This document shows, in pieces, positions 17,617 to 26,159 of a stretch of DNA of 64,000 bases; within the stretch, counting starts at the first letter, position 1; each line of letters starts with the position of its first letter. The notes beneath the pieces were generated by a model that saw only the letters and a program-made list of their open reading frames with translations, was not told where the DNA came from and searched no databases. The stretch is from CAYXZQ01 sp963717515 (lineage in GTDB: Archaea; Nanobdellota; Nanobdellia; Woesearchaeales; DSVV01): positions 806,001-870,000 of the forward strand of contig OY970338.1 in the NCBI GenBank assembly GCA_963717515.1, written 5' to 3'. A program made the translations under genes and the position numbers.

Positions 17617-18033
17617 TTCTTCAGGTTCTGTCTCCTGACCCTCTGCTGCCAGGCGAAGACCTCCATGAAAGCGACCTTCCTTGCATATTCGTCCCAGTCC
17701 ATGTATTCTGTCTTTCTCCATATGAAGTTGACCACCTCCTTAATCTGATGTCTGATCGCACTGCCATATTGCCTACTGCTATATGCATTGCCTTTTCTCA
17801 GACACTTGCATATGGGCTGGAATCGAGCCTGAATCCCCTGTCAAGATTATCTTCAGGGCCATCATCCATGATCCCTTCGTAAATCATCCTCAACTGCCTT
17901 ATCCTCCTCTTCTGCCTGTTCATATAGACCACCTCGTTTTCTTGCTGCTCTTCAATGTCATGTCCTTCACCTGGGAAAAGAACAGTCTCTCGACTGTCTT
18001 TTCTGTCACATCAATTGTCCCGAAAGTCACCAT
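17614..18033 (-). pseudogene. frameshifted or split small gene next to the pilus operon
   Basis: A GGAGGTGA ribosome site (18041-18048, read on the minus strand) precedes an ATG at 18033 (MVTFGTIDVTEKTVERLFF), but this frame stops after 37 codons. A second frame continues with protein-like sequence (GEGHDIEEQQENEVVYMNRQ) and stops. A third ends YMDWDEYARKVAFMEVFAW... at a TAG sharing CTAG with the platform gene. Joined, they would give one coherent charged helical protein of about 140 residues with two one-base slips (one near the TTTTCCC run at about 17967). The first stop overlaps an ATG (ATATGA) preceded by GAGGTGG, so a set of tiny coupled genes is also possible. The region 17617-18223 holds nothing else recognisable. 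Confidence 0.4.
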
Positions 18034-18223
18034 GATATTCACCTCCAATGAGAATAAGTATGTTCAGCATCATTTATATACCTCACACAGGGTTGTCCAG
18101 TGGATTATATTCAATATAGAAAATAATTGATTTCCCCAGAGTAAGCTATATGTACCCATTGGTCATCGAAAGAATGTCCAGTGAAGAAGAAACTATAAAA
18201 ATACCAAAGTTAAACCCACTTGC

Positions 18224-18523
18224 ATGGGATTTCAAACAGAATTCAACTGGGTGCTGAAACTGAGTCCGGAGCAGGGGCTGGACGAGGCATCGCTAAAAGC
18301 TGGAAAAACCTATGGATTCTCTAAGGAAGGCTACAGGGTCTATCCTGTGGACATGCCCATCGACCTGCTGAACAGCGGATGGGAGCCTGTTGCCCGCATC
18401 ATCATCAAAGAGTCTGCCAATTCAGCCGGCAGGACGACAGGAAGATATGAAGTGCTCTGGATGTATGAAGGCGAGGAAAAACGGATTCTAGCGAAGTACT
18501 GGCAGAAGAAGCAACAGAAATGA
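18224..18523 (+). CDS. conserved hypothetical protein, DUF2584-like
   Basis: This 99-residue protein opens MGFQTEFNWVLKLSPEQGLD and contains KEGYRVYPVDMPIDLLNSGWE and a beta-rich second half (GRYEVLWMYEGEEKRIL). It resembles the small DUF2584-type family found in some archaea and Firmicutes; its function is unknown. It stands alone upstream of tRNA-Phe, with ATACCAAAGTTAAACC promoter-like sequence before the ATG. Confidence 0.7.
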   Translation: MGFQTEFNWVLKLSPEQGLDEASLKAGKTYGFSKEGYRVYPVDMPIDLLNSGWEPVARIIIKESANSAGRTTGRYEVLWMYEGEEKRILAKYWQKKQQK

Positions 18524-18541
18524 AGAGAGCTGGAATAAAAA

Positions 18542-18646
18542 TGGGGCGACGGGAACTTTCATATCATGACAAGGCGGTCACAATGTTTTGAATCCCGGAC
18601 ACCATGGTCTTCAGCCATGTGCTCTCCCAGGCTGAGCTATCGCCCC
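18542..18646 (-). tRNA. tRNA-Phe (GAA) with a T-loop intron
   Basis: The full cloverleaf can be drawn: acceptor GGGGCGA/TCGCCCC with discriminator A73, D stem GCTC/GAGC, anticodon stem CATGG/CCATG with loop CTGAAGA (anticodon GAA), and T stem CGGGA/TCCCG. The T loop is interrupted by 31 nt. Removing them gives the normal seven-base loop TTCAAAT and a 74-nt tRNA without encoded CCA. A TATA-like GATTTATAATC lies upstream near 18670-18685 and a T-run (minus strand) follows the gene. Confidence 0.95.
18556..18586 (-). other. 31-nt tRNA intron at position 59/60 with bulge-helix-bulge
   Basis: The splice junction folds as the archaeal endonuclease substrate. The outer helix is the T stem CGGGA/TCCCG, the 4-bp central helix is TTCA/TGAA, and the two 3-nt bulges are AAA and AGT, cut after the second base. 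Beyond a C-A mismatch an inner helix of about 8 pairs closes a CGCCTT loop. Cutting gives exons ending ...TTCAAA and starting TTCCCG. Confidence 0.9.
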
Positions 18647-18743
18647 ATATGTTTTATTCGAGATTAGATTTGATTTATAATCTTTTCTGTTTTCAAACCA
18701 GGATTTTTTTTATTAAAAGATTAATTAAAAAAGAATGCTGAAC

Positions 18744-19145
18744 CTATTCGATGACTTCCTCTTCGACCACTTCCTCTTCAGTGTCGTCGTCCAAAGGCTC
18801 TTCAGGGCCCTCATCTGCTTTTTTGGGCTCTTCTGCCGGAGAAGCTGCACCGCCGCCCTTTGAAAGTATCTCGACCTTGCCGTTCCTTCCTGTGGATACC
18901 TGCACCTCGCCCTGCCATTCATTGGCATAGCCGTCTGTTATCTTTATCCTGTCACCTGCATTTATCTCGTCAATCTGCTCGTTCCATAGGGAGAAGTTGC
19001 ATTTGCCTGTATCATCCTTTATGACTGCTGTGCAGACCCTGCCGGGCTTTCCGAACTTCTGGAATTCCCTGACATCGCCTTTCTCTATTATCTCGCCTTC
19101 GATCATATCAAAGCCCTGTCTGGGCTGTAAATCCTTGATTGCCAT
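18744..19145 (-). CDS. OB-fold single-stranded DNA-binding protein with acidic tail
   Basis: This 133-residue protein has one OB fold (about residues 10-90; GRVCTAVIKDDTGKCNFSLW and GDRIKITDGYANEWQGEVQVS are the typical strand 2-3 and 4-5 elements). A Gly/Ala/Ser linker and a strongly acidic C-terminal tail (about 30 residues of Glu and Asp) follow. The plan is that of crenarchaeal-type SSB or the RPA-like SOSS-B fold, where the tail recruits partners. It has its own promoter; the ATG follows AGGTGTTATC. Confidence 0.85.
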   Translation of the reverse strand: MAIKDLQPRQGFDMIEGEIIEKGDVREFQKFGKPGRVCTAVIKDDTGKCNFSLWNEQIDEINAGDRIKITDGYANEWQGEVQVSTGRNGKVEILSKGGGAASPAEEPKKADEGPEEPLDDDTEEEVVEEEVIE

Positions 19146-19211
19146 GATAACACCTCAAAACATCGGATTTAGGGGAAATATATAAAGCTTTTGCAAGAAT
19201 TTCCGGAAAAG

Positions 19212-19221
19212 ATTTATATAA
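19212..19221 (+). promoter_or_regulatory. TATA-like box of the HD hydrolase gene
   Basis: ATTTATATAA lies 22-31 nt before the ATG at 19243, a leaderless arrangement. Confidence 0.5.
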
Positions 19222-19242
19222 TCCTCTCTGCTGCCAGGAACA

Positions 19243-19878
19243 ATGGATGACCATGGAGATGATGCTGGAAAACTCATGGAATTCTTCCATCTTGCAGGGA
19301 AACTCAAGGAAGCCTACAGGTTCAGCGAATACAATGATGAAGGGATGAGGGATTCAAGTGCAGAGCATTCGTGGCGCGTATCTTTAATGGTTTTTATCCT
19401 GGCAGTGAAGACAGGCGCTGGCATCGATTCTGATAAAGCCATCAGGATTGCTATCATCCATGACATTGCTGAAGCGATAACAGGCGACATCGATGCCCTG
19501 CTCATCTACAAGAACAAGATATCAAAGGCCCATAAAAACGAGCAGGAGCTTGAGGCCATGGAAGCACTGACGCGCGGACTCCCTAAGCTGCTTGGTGAGG
19601 AGATAAGGGCGCTATGGGATGAATACGAGAAAGGCTCAAGCCGCGAGGCAAGGTTTGTCAAGGCAGTCGACAAGATGGAGACCCTATTGTACATAATCGA
19701 GCTCTCAGAGAAGAACGGGCCGAAGGTCTGGGATCATCCTGAATTCATCGCAACATACGCTGACAGGCATGCCGGTGAGTTCCCGGTGCTTGTCAAAACA
19801 CTTGCCACAATCAAGAAAAGAGTGAAAAATGAATATATCAGGAATAATATCGAATGGAAAAAAGAATACGACATTTGA
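19243..19878 (+). CDS. HD-domain hydrolase, YfbR/HDDC2-like, intact motif
   Basis: This 211-residue relative of the protein at 8402 has all ligands present: His in SSAEHSWRV, the HD pair in IIHDIAEAITGDID, and the distal Asp in KAVDKMETLLY. The family removes the 5'-phosphate of deoxynucleotides or related substrates. It is a single gene with its own leaderless promoter and converges with glyS. Confidence 0.88.
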   Translation: MDDHGDDAGKLMEFFHLAGKLKEAYRFSEYNDEGMRDSSAEHSWRVSLMVFILAVKTGAGIDSDKAIRIAIIHDIAEAITGDIDALLIYKNKISKAHKNEQELEAMEALTRGLPKLLGEEIRALWDEYEKGSSREARFVKAVDKMETLLYIIELSEKNGPKVWDHPEFIATYADRHAGEFPVLVKTLATIKKRVKNEYIRNNIEWKKEYDI

Positions 19879-19914
19879 TTCGTTGCCTATAAATTGATGA
19901 AAAATAAAAAATTT

Positions 19915-21426
19915 CTACAGGCTGCTGAACTCAATCTCTCCGCTGATGAGCTTCTGGAGCCTGTCCTTGAGCTCTGAGATTTTCACCCTCTTCTGCTCTG
20001 TGGAGTCCCTGTCCCTGACAGTCACTGACTTGTCCTTCTCAGTGTCGAAGTCATAGGTCACGCAGTAGGGTATGCCTATCTCATCAGCCCGGGCGTATCT
20101 TCTTCCGATGCTCCCTGACCTGTCGAACATGCTCGTCATGTGCATCTTGAGCTGGTCATGGACCTCCTTTGCATCATCATTGAGCTTGTTATGGAGCGGG
20201 AACACCCCGACCTTCACAGGAGCGAGCTTCGGGTGGAGATGGAGCACGATGTTGCCCCTCTCCTTGTCGTCGTCATACGCGTCGAACATGAACACGAGGA
20301 ACGACCTGCCGACGCCGAACGACGGCTCCGCGACCACGTGCGGGACGACTTTCTTTCCAGTCTTCTCGTCGAAAAGCGAGAGGTCCTTCTTTGAATATTT
20401 TATGTGCTGGGTAAGATCGAAGTCTGTCCTGTTGGCGATTCCGATGAGCTCTTTCCAGCCGAACGGGAAATTGTATTCCAGATCCCATGTGTCAAGAGCA
20501 TAATGGCTCTTCTCTGTGGCGACATGCTGGCGTATCCTGAAATTCTCCTTCTTCGCACCGAGATCGGTGTAGTACCTCTCTGCCGATGCAAGCCAGAATG
20601 CATGCCACTGGGTCTTTATTATCCCCTTCTTGAGAGCGTCCTTTGCAATCATCATGACAGCATCCTTCTCGTCCTTTCCCTGCATCTCTGCGCTCATCAC
20701 ATTGAACTTATGGTTCTCGACTTCCTTGAGATAAGGGCAATTGTTCATGTCGTCAGGATGGATGAAGTACTCTATCTCCATCTGCTCGAACTCCCTGCAG
20801 CGGAACAGGAAATTCCTCGGCGATATCTCGTTCCTGAAGGCCTTTCCCACCTGCGCAAGCCCGAAGGGGAGCTTGACCCTTGCATTGTCGACTGCAAGGC
20901 GGAAGTCCGCGAACATCAGCTGCGCAGTCTCAGGCCTCAAGTATGCTACGGACTCGCTCGTCTCTGCCGGGCCCACCTGGGTCTTGAACATGAGGTTGAA
21001 GTCATTGGCCTTCTGAAAATCCCCGCCGCACTCAGGACAGACAAGCTTGTTCTTCTCCACGAGCTCGTTTACCTCCGGAGCCTTTATGCCGTCAGCCGCT
21101 ATCTTCAGCTTCTCCTCGAGGAAAAGGTCAGCACGTTCCTTGTGCTTGCATTTCACGCATGTTAGCATCAGGTCCTGGAAGCTGTCCACATGGCCGGATG
21201 CTTTCCATACAGTCGGATGCGTTATGATGGAGCCGTCGATGCCCACCACGTCGTCTCTCTGCTGGACAAATCTCTTCCACCATTCCTGCTTTATATTGTT
21301 GTTGAGGTCAGCGCCGAACGGCCCGAAATCAAAGAAGCCAGCCATCCCTCCGTATATCTCAGAATTAGGATAAACAAATCCCTTCCTCTTGCAAAATGTT
21401 GCCATATCGTCTATTGTCATTCCCAT
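19915..21426 (-). CDS. glyS: glycyl-tRNA synthetase (alpha2, class IIa)
   Basis: This 503-residue homodimeric GlyRS has a catalytic start YPNSEIYGGMAGFFDFGPFG, motif 1 region ITHPTVWKASGHVDSFQD, a zinc-like knuckle CVKCKH...CPECGG inside an insertion, motif 2 FRNEISPRNFLFRCREFEQME and motif 3 FGVGRSFLVFMFDAY. The C-terminal anticodon-binding domain is present (KVGVFPLHNK, then RYARADEIGIPYCVTYDFDT). The TATA-like box at 21451-21460 lies 25-34 nt upstream of the ATG at 21426, favouring that start over the ATG at 21420. Confidence 0.96.
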   Translation of the reverse strand: MGMTIDDMATFCKRKGFVYPNSEIYGGMAGFFDFGPFGADLNNNIKQEWWKRFVQQRDDVVGIDGSIITHPTVWKASGHVDSFQDLMLTCVKCKHKERADLFLEEKLKIAADGIKAPEVNELVEKNKLVCPECGGDFQKANDFNLMFKTQVGPAETSESVAYLRPETAQLMFADFRLAVDNARVKLPFGLAQVGKAFRNEISPRNFLFRCREFEQMEIEYFIHPDDMNNCPYLKEVENHKFNVMSAEMQGKDEKDAVMMIAKDALKKGIIKTQWHAFWLASAERYYTDLGAKKENFRIRQHVATEKSHYALDTWDLEYNFPFGWKELIGIANRTDFDLTQHIKYSKKDLSLFDEKTGKKVVPHVVAEPSFGVGRSFLVFMFDAYDDDKERGNIVLHLHPKLAPVKVGVFPLHNKLNDDAKEVHDQLKMHMTSMFDRSGSIGRRYARADEIGIPYCVTYDFDTEKDKSVTVRDRDSTEQKRVKISELKDRLQKLISGEIEFSSL

Positions 21427-21450
21427 TGTGCAGGAGGGAGTTTGACTGGA

Positions 21451-21460
21451 TATATTTAAA
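21451..21460 (-). promoter_or_regulatory. TATA-like box of glyS
   Basis: Minus-strand TTTAAATATA lies 25 nt before the glyS ATG. Confidence 0.5.
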
Positions 21461-21510
21461 GGTTGCTCATGGAAAACCGGAGATATCAGAAGAAAAAACC
21501 AGAAAAAAGC

Positions 21511-21834
21511 CTATTTGATGAGCTTAGTGTGAAGTTTCATCTGCTTGATATTGTTTGAAAGCTCGCCCAGTTTATCCTTCAGCTCATGGACCTCAGCAAT
21601 GAAAGGGTCATTTTCCATTATCTTCTCATCCTTTGACATTATCCTGTGCTTCATGTAGGCATCCATATTCGCAAATGCCTGATGCACAAAGTCAAGCTCT
21701 GTCTTGATTGTCTCGAGGGCCTTGTACAGCCTCTGGATATGGCTCTCCCTGTCCTGTATCTCTTTTAAGACATCCTCATCCTTATGCTTCTCATATTTCT
21801 TTTCAACGCCGCTCAGGTCCTCATGCCAAGCCAT
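21511..21834 (-). CDS. coiled-coil hypothetical protein, 107 aa
   Basis: No family is recognised. The protein is charged and helical throughout (KKYEKHKDEDVLKEIQDRES, then ELKDKLGELSNNIKQMKLH), consistent with a two-stranded coiled coil interrupted near residues 60-75. It stands alone between glyS and rfcL with its own short upstream region. Confidence 0.6.
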   Translation of the reverse strand: MAWHEDLSGVEKKYEKHKDEDVLKEIQDRESHIQRLYKALETIKTELDFVHQAFANMDAYMKHRIMSKDEKIMENDPFIAEVHELKDKLGELSNNIKQMKLHTKLIK

Positions 21835-21908
21835 CCTATCACCCCGGATAATTTTCTTATCAATAAATTCAATATGATGATAAATGATACGCCAATCCTA
21901 TATAAAAC

Positions 21909-23111
21909 TTACTTCCTGAGCCATCCTGCCTCGTCATCATTGAGCTCAAGCCACCCGCTTATCCCTTCTGCCATCATCCCGTTGTTCCTGTATATGTGCT
22001 GCAGGAACGGCATCTCCTTCTGAGCAACCCTCCAGGACGTGTGGGTCCTCTCAGCGAGCTTCTCTGCAATCGCCTTCCTCTTTGCATACTTCTGGTTCGC
22101 CATCCATATCTTCAGGAGTCGTCTGGTCTCAGTGATGTCGAGGGCTCCCCTGTACTTCTCATCCTTCGACACTGCCACGCCGGCAGTCTGCAGGGCGAAT
22201 ATGTAGACAAGGAATCTCCAATGCTGCCAGCGCCTGATTCTCCTGCCGAATACATCAGCCTTCGAGAGCTTGTCAAACGCCCGATTGAGATCCTCGGGCC
22301 TGGTGTATTCCTTCGGCAGGTTCTCATCAAGCCAGAGCATCACCTGATTATAATCAAGATTCACATTGTCAAGCGATGACAGGGCGACTGCCGGGTCGGT
22401 CGTCTTGAATATCTTTAGGAGCGCCTCCTTTATGGTCCCTGACTGCTCCCTCTCGAAAAGCTCCTCGAGGTCAGCCTTGCCGAACGAGCCTCTTCCCCCC
22501 AGGGTCTGAAGGTCGTTTATCGCCGCTCTCATGTCGCCCCCTGAGCGCCTGGCAAGGGACTTGAGCGCCATGCCGTCGAACTCAATCTTCTCCTTCCTGC
22601 ATATCTCTGCCAGCCTCCCGAATATGTCTGTGTAAGCGAGACTGCCGAACTCCGCCATGCTGCACTTCGAGCGCAGCTTTGAGAATCTCCTGTCATATGG
22701 GTCCTCTGCTGTCAGCACCATGGGATAGTTCGTCTTTGCGACAGCGCTGATGAGAGCCTGCAACCCTCCCCTATCGCCTGTTCCAGACAGGCCGTCCACC
22801 TCATCCACAAGAATCACCTTGCCTTCTGCAAACAGGCTCCGCTGGGTTGATGCTATCCCGATTATCTCCTGCACCCCTGCCTTGTTCCTCGTGTCGGATG
22901 CATTGACTTCCATCACTTCAAGGCCAAGCTCGTCTGCAATTGCATGCACGCTTGATGTCTTGCCGGTTCCTGCCGGCCCGTACAGGATAAGGGCTTTCTT
23001 CTTCTGGTCCTTATAATCGATGATGAATTTTCTCAGCTGCTTGATCCCTTTGTCCTGGCCGACGATATCAGAAGCAGATTTCGGCAGGTACTTGTGTATC
23101 CATGGCTTCAT
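21909..23111 (-). CDS. rfcL: replication factor C large subunit
   Basis: This AAA+ clamp-loader subunit opens PCNA rings onto DNA with the small RFC subunit. At 400 residues it has PWIHKYLPKSASDIVGQ, Walker A GPAGTGKTSS, Walker B ILVDEVDGLSG, sensor 1 region MVLTAEDPYD, sensor 2 RRSGGDMRAAINDLQ and the RFC collar domain to the end. Archaeal RFC-L proteins usually have 470-550 residues and a C-terminal PCNA-interaction box; this one ends after the collar (GWLRK) and no such box is visible. A TATA-like TTAATATATTAAGG precedes it. Confidence 0.93.
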   Translation of the reverse strand: MKPWIHKYLPKSASDIVGQDKGIKQLRKFIIDYKDQKKKALILYGPAGTGKTSSVHAIADELGLEVMEVNASDTRNKAGVQEIIGIASTQRSLFAEGKVILVDEVDGLSGTGDRGGLQALISAVAKTNYPMVLTAEDPYDRRFSKLRSKCSMAEFGSLAYTDIFGRLAEICRKEKIEFDGMALKSLARRSGGDMRAAINDLQTLGGRGSFGKADLEELFEREQSGTIKEALLKIFKTTDPAVALSSLDNVNLDYNQVMLWLDENLPKEYTRPEDLNRAFDKLSKADVFGRRIRRWQHWRFLVYIFALQTAGVAVSKDEKYRGALDITETRRLLKIWMANQKYAKRKAIAEKLAERTHTSWRVAQKEMPFLQHIYRNNGMMAEGISGWLELNDDEAGWLRK

Positions 23112-23130
23112 GCCTTTTCGGTAAACCAGG

Positions 23131-23144
23131 TTAATATATTAAGG
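23131..23144 (-). promoter_or_regulatory. TATA-like box of rfcL
   Basis: CCTTAATATATTAA on the minus strand, 20-33 nt before the rfcL ATG at 23111. Confidence 0.5.
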
Positions 23145-23252
23145 TTTGGATTGGATCCCACTGGACATCCTCCCGCAGGATTTAAAAAGAAATTGCCGTG
23201 AATCTTCCGGATGTTTTCCGTCCAATCCGGAGATTAAGCCTTAAACCAAATA

Positions 23253-23262
23253 CATTTAAACC
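23253..23262 (+). promoter_or_regulatory. TATA-like box of uvrA
   Basis: CATTTAAACC stands 23-32 nt before the ATG at 23285 and supports that start over the earlier in-frame codons. Confidence 0.5.
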
Positions 23263-23284
23263 AACATTTATTCCGAAAAGAGCG

Positions 23285-26077
23285 ATGAGCGACAAGATTA
23301 TAATAAAAGGCGCGAGGCAGCACAACCTCAGGGACATCAACCTGAGCCTGCCGAGAGACAAGTTCATAGTCCTCACTGGCCTTTCAGGCTCTGGCAAGAG
23401 CACGCTTGCATTCGACACAATCTATGCTGAAGGCCAGAGAAGATATGTCGAGTCCCTCTCTGCCTACGCGAGGCAGTTCCTCGGGCTGATGAGCAAGCCT
23501 GACGTGGACTCCATAGAGGGCCTCTCGCCTGCGATATCGATAGACCAGAAGACCACATCCAAGAACCCACGCTCGACTGTGGGGACTGTGACAGAGATAT
23601 ACGACTACCTGCGCCTCTTCTTCGCCAGGGTCGGGACGCCGTACTGCCCTGACCACAACATCCCTATCGAGACACAGTCTCCAGAAAAAATATCCGAGAG
23701 CATCGCTTCCGAGAACAAGGGCATGATAACCATCCTCGCACCTGTTGTCAGGCAGAAGAAAGGCACATACGAGAAGCTGATATCCGACCTCAACAAGGAC
23801 GGCTACGTAAGGGTGAGGGTGAACAGGAAGATCTACAGGACTGACGAGAAGATAAAGCTTGAAAGGTACAAGAAGCATGACATCGACGTGGTCATCGACA
23901 GGATGGATGTTAAGGACAGGTCGAGGCTGACCGAGGCTGTGGAGAATGCCCTCATAAAAGGCAAGGGGCTTCTATTTGCAGAAGATAAGCTCTACTCAGC
24001 GAGGCTCGCATGCCCGAGATGCGGCCTGGCCTTCGAGGAGCTCCAGCCGAGGATGTTCTCTTTCAACAGCCCGTTCGGCGCATGCGAGACATGCTCGGGG
24101 CTCGGGGTCAAGATGGATTTCGACCCTGACCTGATAATACCTGACAAGTCATCGTGCATCGCTGACGGAGCGGTGATGCTGTACCGAAACGCGATAGACG
24201 GATGGCGGGGGCAGTACCTCGGCGCAGTCGCCAAGCACTATGGGTTCGATGTCTTCACGCCCATATCGTTCCTGACAAAGAAGCAGTACAATGCGCTCAT
24301 GTACGGCTCTGACGAGGACATAAGGTTCAGGATGAGCATGAAGAACGGGGATGCTGAATGGTCCCATACAGGCGAATGGGAAGGGCTGATACCTCAGTCT
24401 GAGAGGCTTTATCACCAGACCAAGTCAGACTACAGGAGAAGGGAGCTGGAGAAATTCATGCGATTCTCTCCTTGCCCGGATTGCAAAGGCATGCGGCTCA
24501 ACAAAAAGGCCCTTGCAGTCAAGGTCGACGGAAGGTCGATAATCGACATCACTGACCTGCCTGTCAAGGACAGCATAGGGTTCTTCCATGCACTGAAGCT
24601 TTCAGAGAAGAAAGCAGAGATAGCTCGACAGATACTCAAGGAGATAAGGAGCAGGCTGGATTTCCTGGACAAAGTGGGGCTGAACTATCTCACCCTGTCC
24701 AGAAACTCAGGGACATTATCAGGCGGCGAGGCGCAGAGGATACGTCTTGCTACGCAGATAGGTTCAAACCTCGTGGGAGTGCTCTACATACTCGACGAGC
24801 CCTCTATCGGGCTTCATCAGAAGAACAACTACAGGCTCATACAGACACTGCAGAGGCTCAGGGACCTTGGAAACACCCTGGTCGTAGTCGAGCATGACGA
24901 GGAGACAATAAGGAGTGCAGACTATATCGTGGACCTCGGGCCAGGCGCAGGAGTCCACGGGGGCAAGGTCGTCGCTGTCGGCACGCCAAAGCAGATAGAG
25001 AGGAACCCGAAATCCCTGACCGGCCAGTACCTCTCAGGAAAGCGCAGGATAGAGACCCCGAAGAAGCGCAGGAAATCGAGCAAATATCTCACGATCCTAG
25101 GGGCGAAGCACCACAACCTCAAGAACATCGATGTGAAGATACCCATCGGCGTGCTTACGCTCATCACAGGGGTATCGGGCGGCGGGAAATCGACGCTGAT
25201 ATATGAGATACTCTACAAGGCGCTGATGAGAAGGCTGCACAAGTCAAGGCTCAATCCTGGCAAGCACGAGGGAATAGAGTTCGACTCGCCGATCGACAAG
25301 GTCATAGTCATAGACCAGTCGCCGATAGGAAAGACACCGCGCTCGAACCCTGCTACATACACGAAAGTCTTCGACGAGATTCGGAAGCTATTCGCCGGGA
25401 CAAAGGAAGCGAAGCTCAGGGGCTACAAGCCGGGAAGGTTCTCATTCAATGTCAAGGGAGGCAGGTGCGAGGCATGCCAGGGCGACGGGCTGATAAAGAT
25501 AGAGATGAATTTCTTGCCGGACGTATATGTGCAGTGCGAGGAATGCAAGGGAAAGAGATACAACCGGGAGACTCTTGAGGTCAGGTACAAGGGCAAGAGC
25601 ATAAGCGAGGTCCTTGACATGAGTGTTGACGAGGCGCTGGAGCTTTTCGAGAACATCCCGTCTGTAAAGACAAAGATCGACACGCTCATGAGGGTCGGGC
25701 TCGGATATATAAAACTCGGCCAGTCATCTGTGACACTCTCGGGCGGCGAGGCGCAGAGGATTAAGCTCACAAGGGAGCTCTCGAAGAAAGGGACAGGCAG
25801 GACTCTCTACCTGCTCGACGAGCCCACTACCGGGCTTCATTTCCATGACATAAAGAAGCTGATAAAGGTTCTCAACGACCTCGTCGACAAAGGCAACAGC
25901 GTCGTGGTCATAGAGCACAATCTCGATGTCATCAAGTCAGCAGACCACATAATAGACCTCGGGCCTGAAGGAGGCGATGACGGGGGAGAGATAGTCGCTA
26001 CAGGGACACCAGAGCAGATAGCGAAAAACAGCAAGAGCTACACAGGGGAGTTCCTGAAGAAGATTCTCAAGGCATGA
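23285..26077 (+). CDS. uvrA: excinuclease ABC subunit A
   Basis: UvrA scans DNA for bulky damage and loads UvrB. The 930-residue protein has the standard plan: first ABC ATPase half with Walker A GLSGSGKST, the UvrB-binding/insertion region, zinc module CPRCG...CETCSG, signature LSGGEAQRIRLA, second ATPase half with GVSGGGKST, zinc module CEACQGDG...CEECKG and signature LSGGEAQRIKL. The chosen ATG begins MSDKIIIKGARQHNLRDI, the universal UvrA opening. The gene probably came from bacteria, as in other archaea with UvrABC. No uvrB lies in this window, but uvrC is at 27451. Confidence 0.97.
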   Translation: MSDKIIIKGARQHNLRDINLSLPRDKFIVLTGLSGSGKSTLAFDTIYAEGQRRYVESLSAYARQFLGLMSKPDVDSIEGLSPAISIDQKTTSKNPRSTVGTVTEIYDYLRLFFARVGTPYCPDHNIPIETQSPEKISESIASENKGMITILAPVVRQKKGTYEKLISDLNKDGYVRVRVNRKIYRTDEKIKLERYKKHDIDVVIDRMDVKDRSRLTEAVENALIKGKGLLFAEDKLYSARLACPRCGLAFEELQPRMFSFNSPFGACETCSGLGVKMDFDPDLIIPDKSSCIADGAVMLYRNAIDGWRGQYLGAVAKHYGFDVFTPISFLTKKQYNALMYGSDEDIRFRMSMKNGDAEWSHTGEWEGLIPQSERLYHQTKSDYRRRELEKFMRFSPCPDCKGMRLNKKALAVKVDGRSIIDITDLPVKDSIGFFHALKLSEKKAEIARQILKEIRSRLDFLDKVGLNYLTLSRNSGTLSGGEAQRIRLATQIGSNLVGVLYILDEPSIGLHQKNNYRLIQTLQRLRDLGNTLVVVEHDEETIRSADYIVDLGPGAGVHGGKVVAVGTPKQIERNPKSLTGQYLSGKRRIETPKKRRKSSKYLTILGAKHHNLKNIDVKIPIGVLTLITGVSGGGKSTLIYEILYKALMRRLHKSRLNPGKHEGIEFDSPIDKVIVIDQSPIGKTPRSNPATYTKVFDEIRKLFAGTKEAKLRGYKPGRFSFNVKGGRCEACQGDGLIKIEMNFLPDVYVQCEECKGKRYNRETLEVRYKGKSISEVLDMSVDEALELFENIPSVKTKIDTLMRVGLGYIKLGQSSVTLSGGEAQRIKLTRELSKKGTGRTLYLLDEPTTGLHFHDIKKLIKVLNDLVDKGNSVVVIEHNLDVIKSADHIIDLGPEGGDDGGEIVATGTPEQIAKNSKSYTGEFLKKILKA

Positions 26078-26126
26078 TTCTGGAGCCAGATTTCTTAATC
26101 ACTATATAATAGTAAACAATAGAAAA

Positions 26127-26138
26127 ATATTTATATGA
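26127..26138 (+). promoter_or_regulatory. TATA-like box of the gene at 26160
   Basis: ATATTTATATGA lies 22-33 nt before the ATG. Confidence 0.5.
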
Positions 26139-26159
26139 TTTGCCAGCACTTCATCAGCC

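Noticed and set aside
17479..17721. 80-residue minus-strand protein starting at 17721 after AAGGAGGTGG
   Set aside because: It runs antisense into the platform gene and its composition is that of a shadow frame; the neighbouring frame ending at CTAG is more protein-like.
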